Of a stretch of 43,469 nucleotides of DNA, positions 43,343 to 43,469 are shown one piece after another. Both the position numbers and the translations under genes were made by a program. Origin of the DNA: Bacteroidota bacterium (GTDB taxonomy: Bacteria; Bacteroidota; Ignavibacteria; Ignavibacteriales; Melioribacteraceae); contig JAKAKD010000071.1 in assembly GCA_021824635.1 (NCBI GenBank), forward strand, positions 4,047 to 47,515, written 5' to 3'. Numbering within the stretch: the first letter of the stretch is position 1; the number at the start of each line of letters is the position of its first letter. Below the pieces are notes generated by a model, which was not told the origin of the DNA, ran no database searches, and worked only from the letters and a program-made list of their open reading frames with translations.

Positions 43343-43469
43343 TGATCTTTACCCCAAAAGGTAGACAGTTTTTTAAGATAATTAAGTTAGTTTTTCATAT
43401 TCCACCGGTGAACAATACCCGATTGCTGAGTGTAACCTTCTGCGATTATAAAATATTTCTATGTATTCA
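43343..43469 (-). mobile_element. IS3-family element, end within window
   Basis: The end beginning near 43343 carries TGATCTTTACCCCAAAAGG, the TG plus C/A-run pattern of IS3-family terminal inverted repeats, followed within 40 bases by the stop of a transposase gene. The other end lies outside the window, so the exact boundary and target duplication cannot be checked. Confidence 0.7.
43382..43469 (-). CDS. IS3-family transposase OrfB, C-terminal end (partial)
   Basis: The last 28 residues of an IS3-type OrfB: EYIEIFYNRRRLHSAIGYCS followed by PVEYEKLT and a TAA stop. The YN-RR-HSA-GY-SP-E-Y pattern closes the DDE integrase domain of this family. The 5' part, including the catalytic residues, lies beyond the window. 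Confidence 0.9.
   Translation of the reverse strand, partial: EYIEIFYNRRRLHSAIGYCSPVEYEKLT

Overview
The window reads as a chromosomal segment from a low-GC member of the Bacteroidota/Chlorobi group, most like Ignavibacteria. This is an inference from gene content and protein flavour: a fused alpha/beta E1 2-oxoacid dehydrogenase, a vor-type 2-oxoacid:ferredoxin oxidoreductase, HydE/HydG, weak but recognisable Shine-Dalgarno sites, and short palindromic repeats inside genes. No rRNA, tRNA or CRISPR array was seen. Most genes lie on the minus strand.

Positions 1-22.4 kb are mostly core metabolism. They hold the end of a Mn-type superoxide dismutase gene, atpDC, a four-gene 2-oxoacid:ferredoxin oxidoreductase operon with an elaborate leader, and a lipoate-centred operon (lpdA, lipB, fused E1, E2, lipA). 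These are followed by a permease, endonuclease III, a phosphohexose mutase carrying an in-frame palindromic insertion, a DUF58 protein with a TPR lipoprotein, the [FeFe]-hydrogenase maturases HydE and HydG, and an LD-carboxypeptidase. Two HicBA toxin-antitoxin loci sit among them, one with a frameshifted toxin.

Positions 22.5-38.8 kb form a phosphate-starvation island. A porin gene heads a canonical pstSCAB-phoU operon, followed directly by a second pst cluster (pstS, pstC, pstA, two different pstB, phoU). In the second cluster the two adjacent PstB proteins carry complementary defects: one lost the LSGGQ signature, the other lost the Q-loop glutamine and the switch histidine. All three losses fall on the same composite ATP site, so the pair looks like an obligate heterodimer with one degenerate site. 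Five sites built from 6-bp TTAACA-like repeats on an 11-bp period (four of them with four repeats, one weaker) lie upstream of the porin/pst operon, a pair of MGDG-synthase/MurG-like glycosyltransferases, a calcineurin-like phosphoesterase, a NeuB-like synthase lacking its C-terminal SAF domain, and an uncharacterised two-gene operon. They look like Pho boxes. Together they suggest a local Pho regulon that couples phosphate uptake to membrane glycolipid remodelling (inference), with new members of unknown function.

Positions 38.9-43.5 kb are accessory DNA: an outer-membrane-type hypothetical protein, a membrane protein with a helical domain, a DinB-like protein, a BrnTA toxin-antitoxin pair, an IS110/IS1111-type transposase followed by a highly structured non-coding segment (candidate bridge RNA), and an unknown gene cut off by an IS3-family element that runs out of the window.
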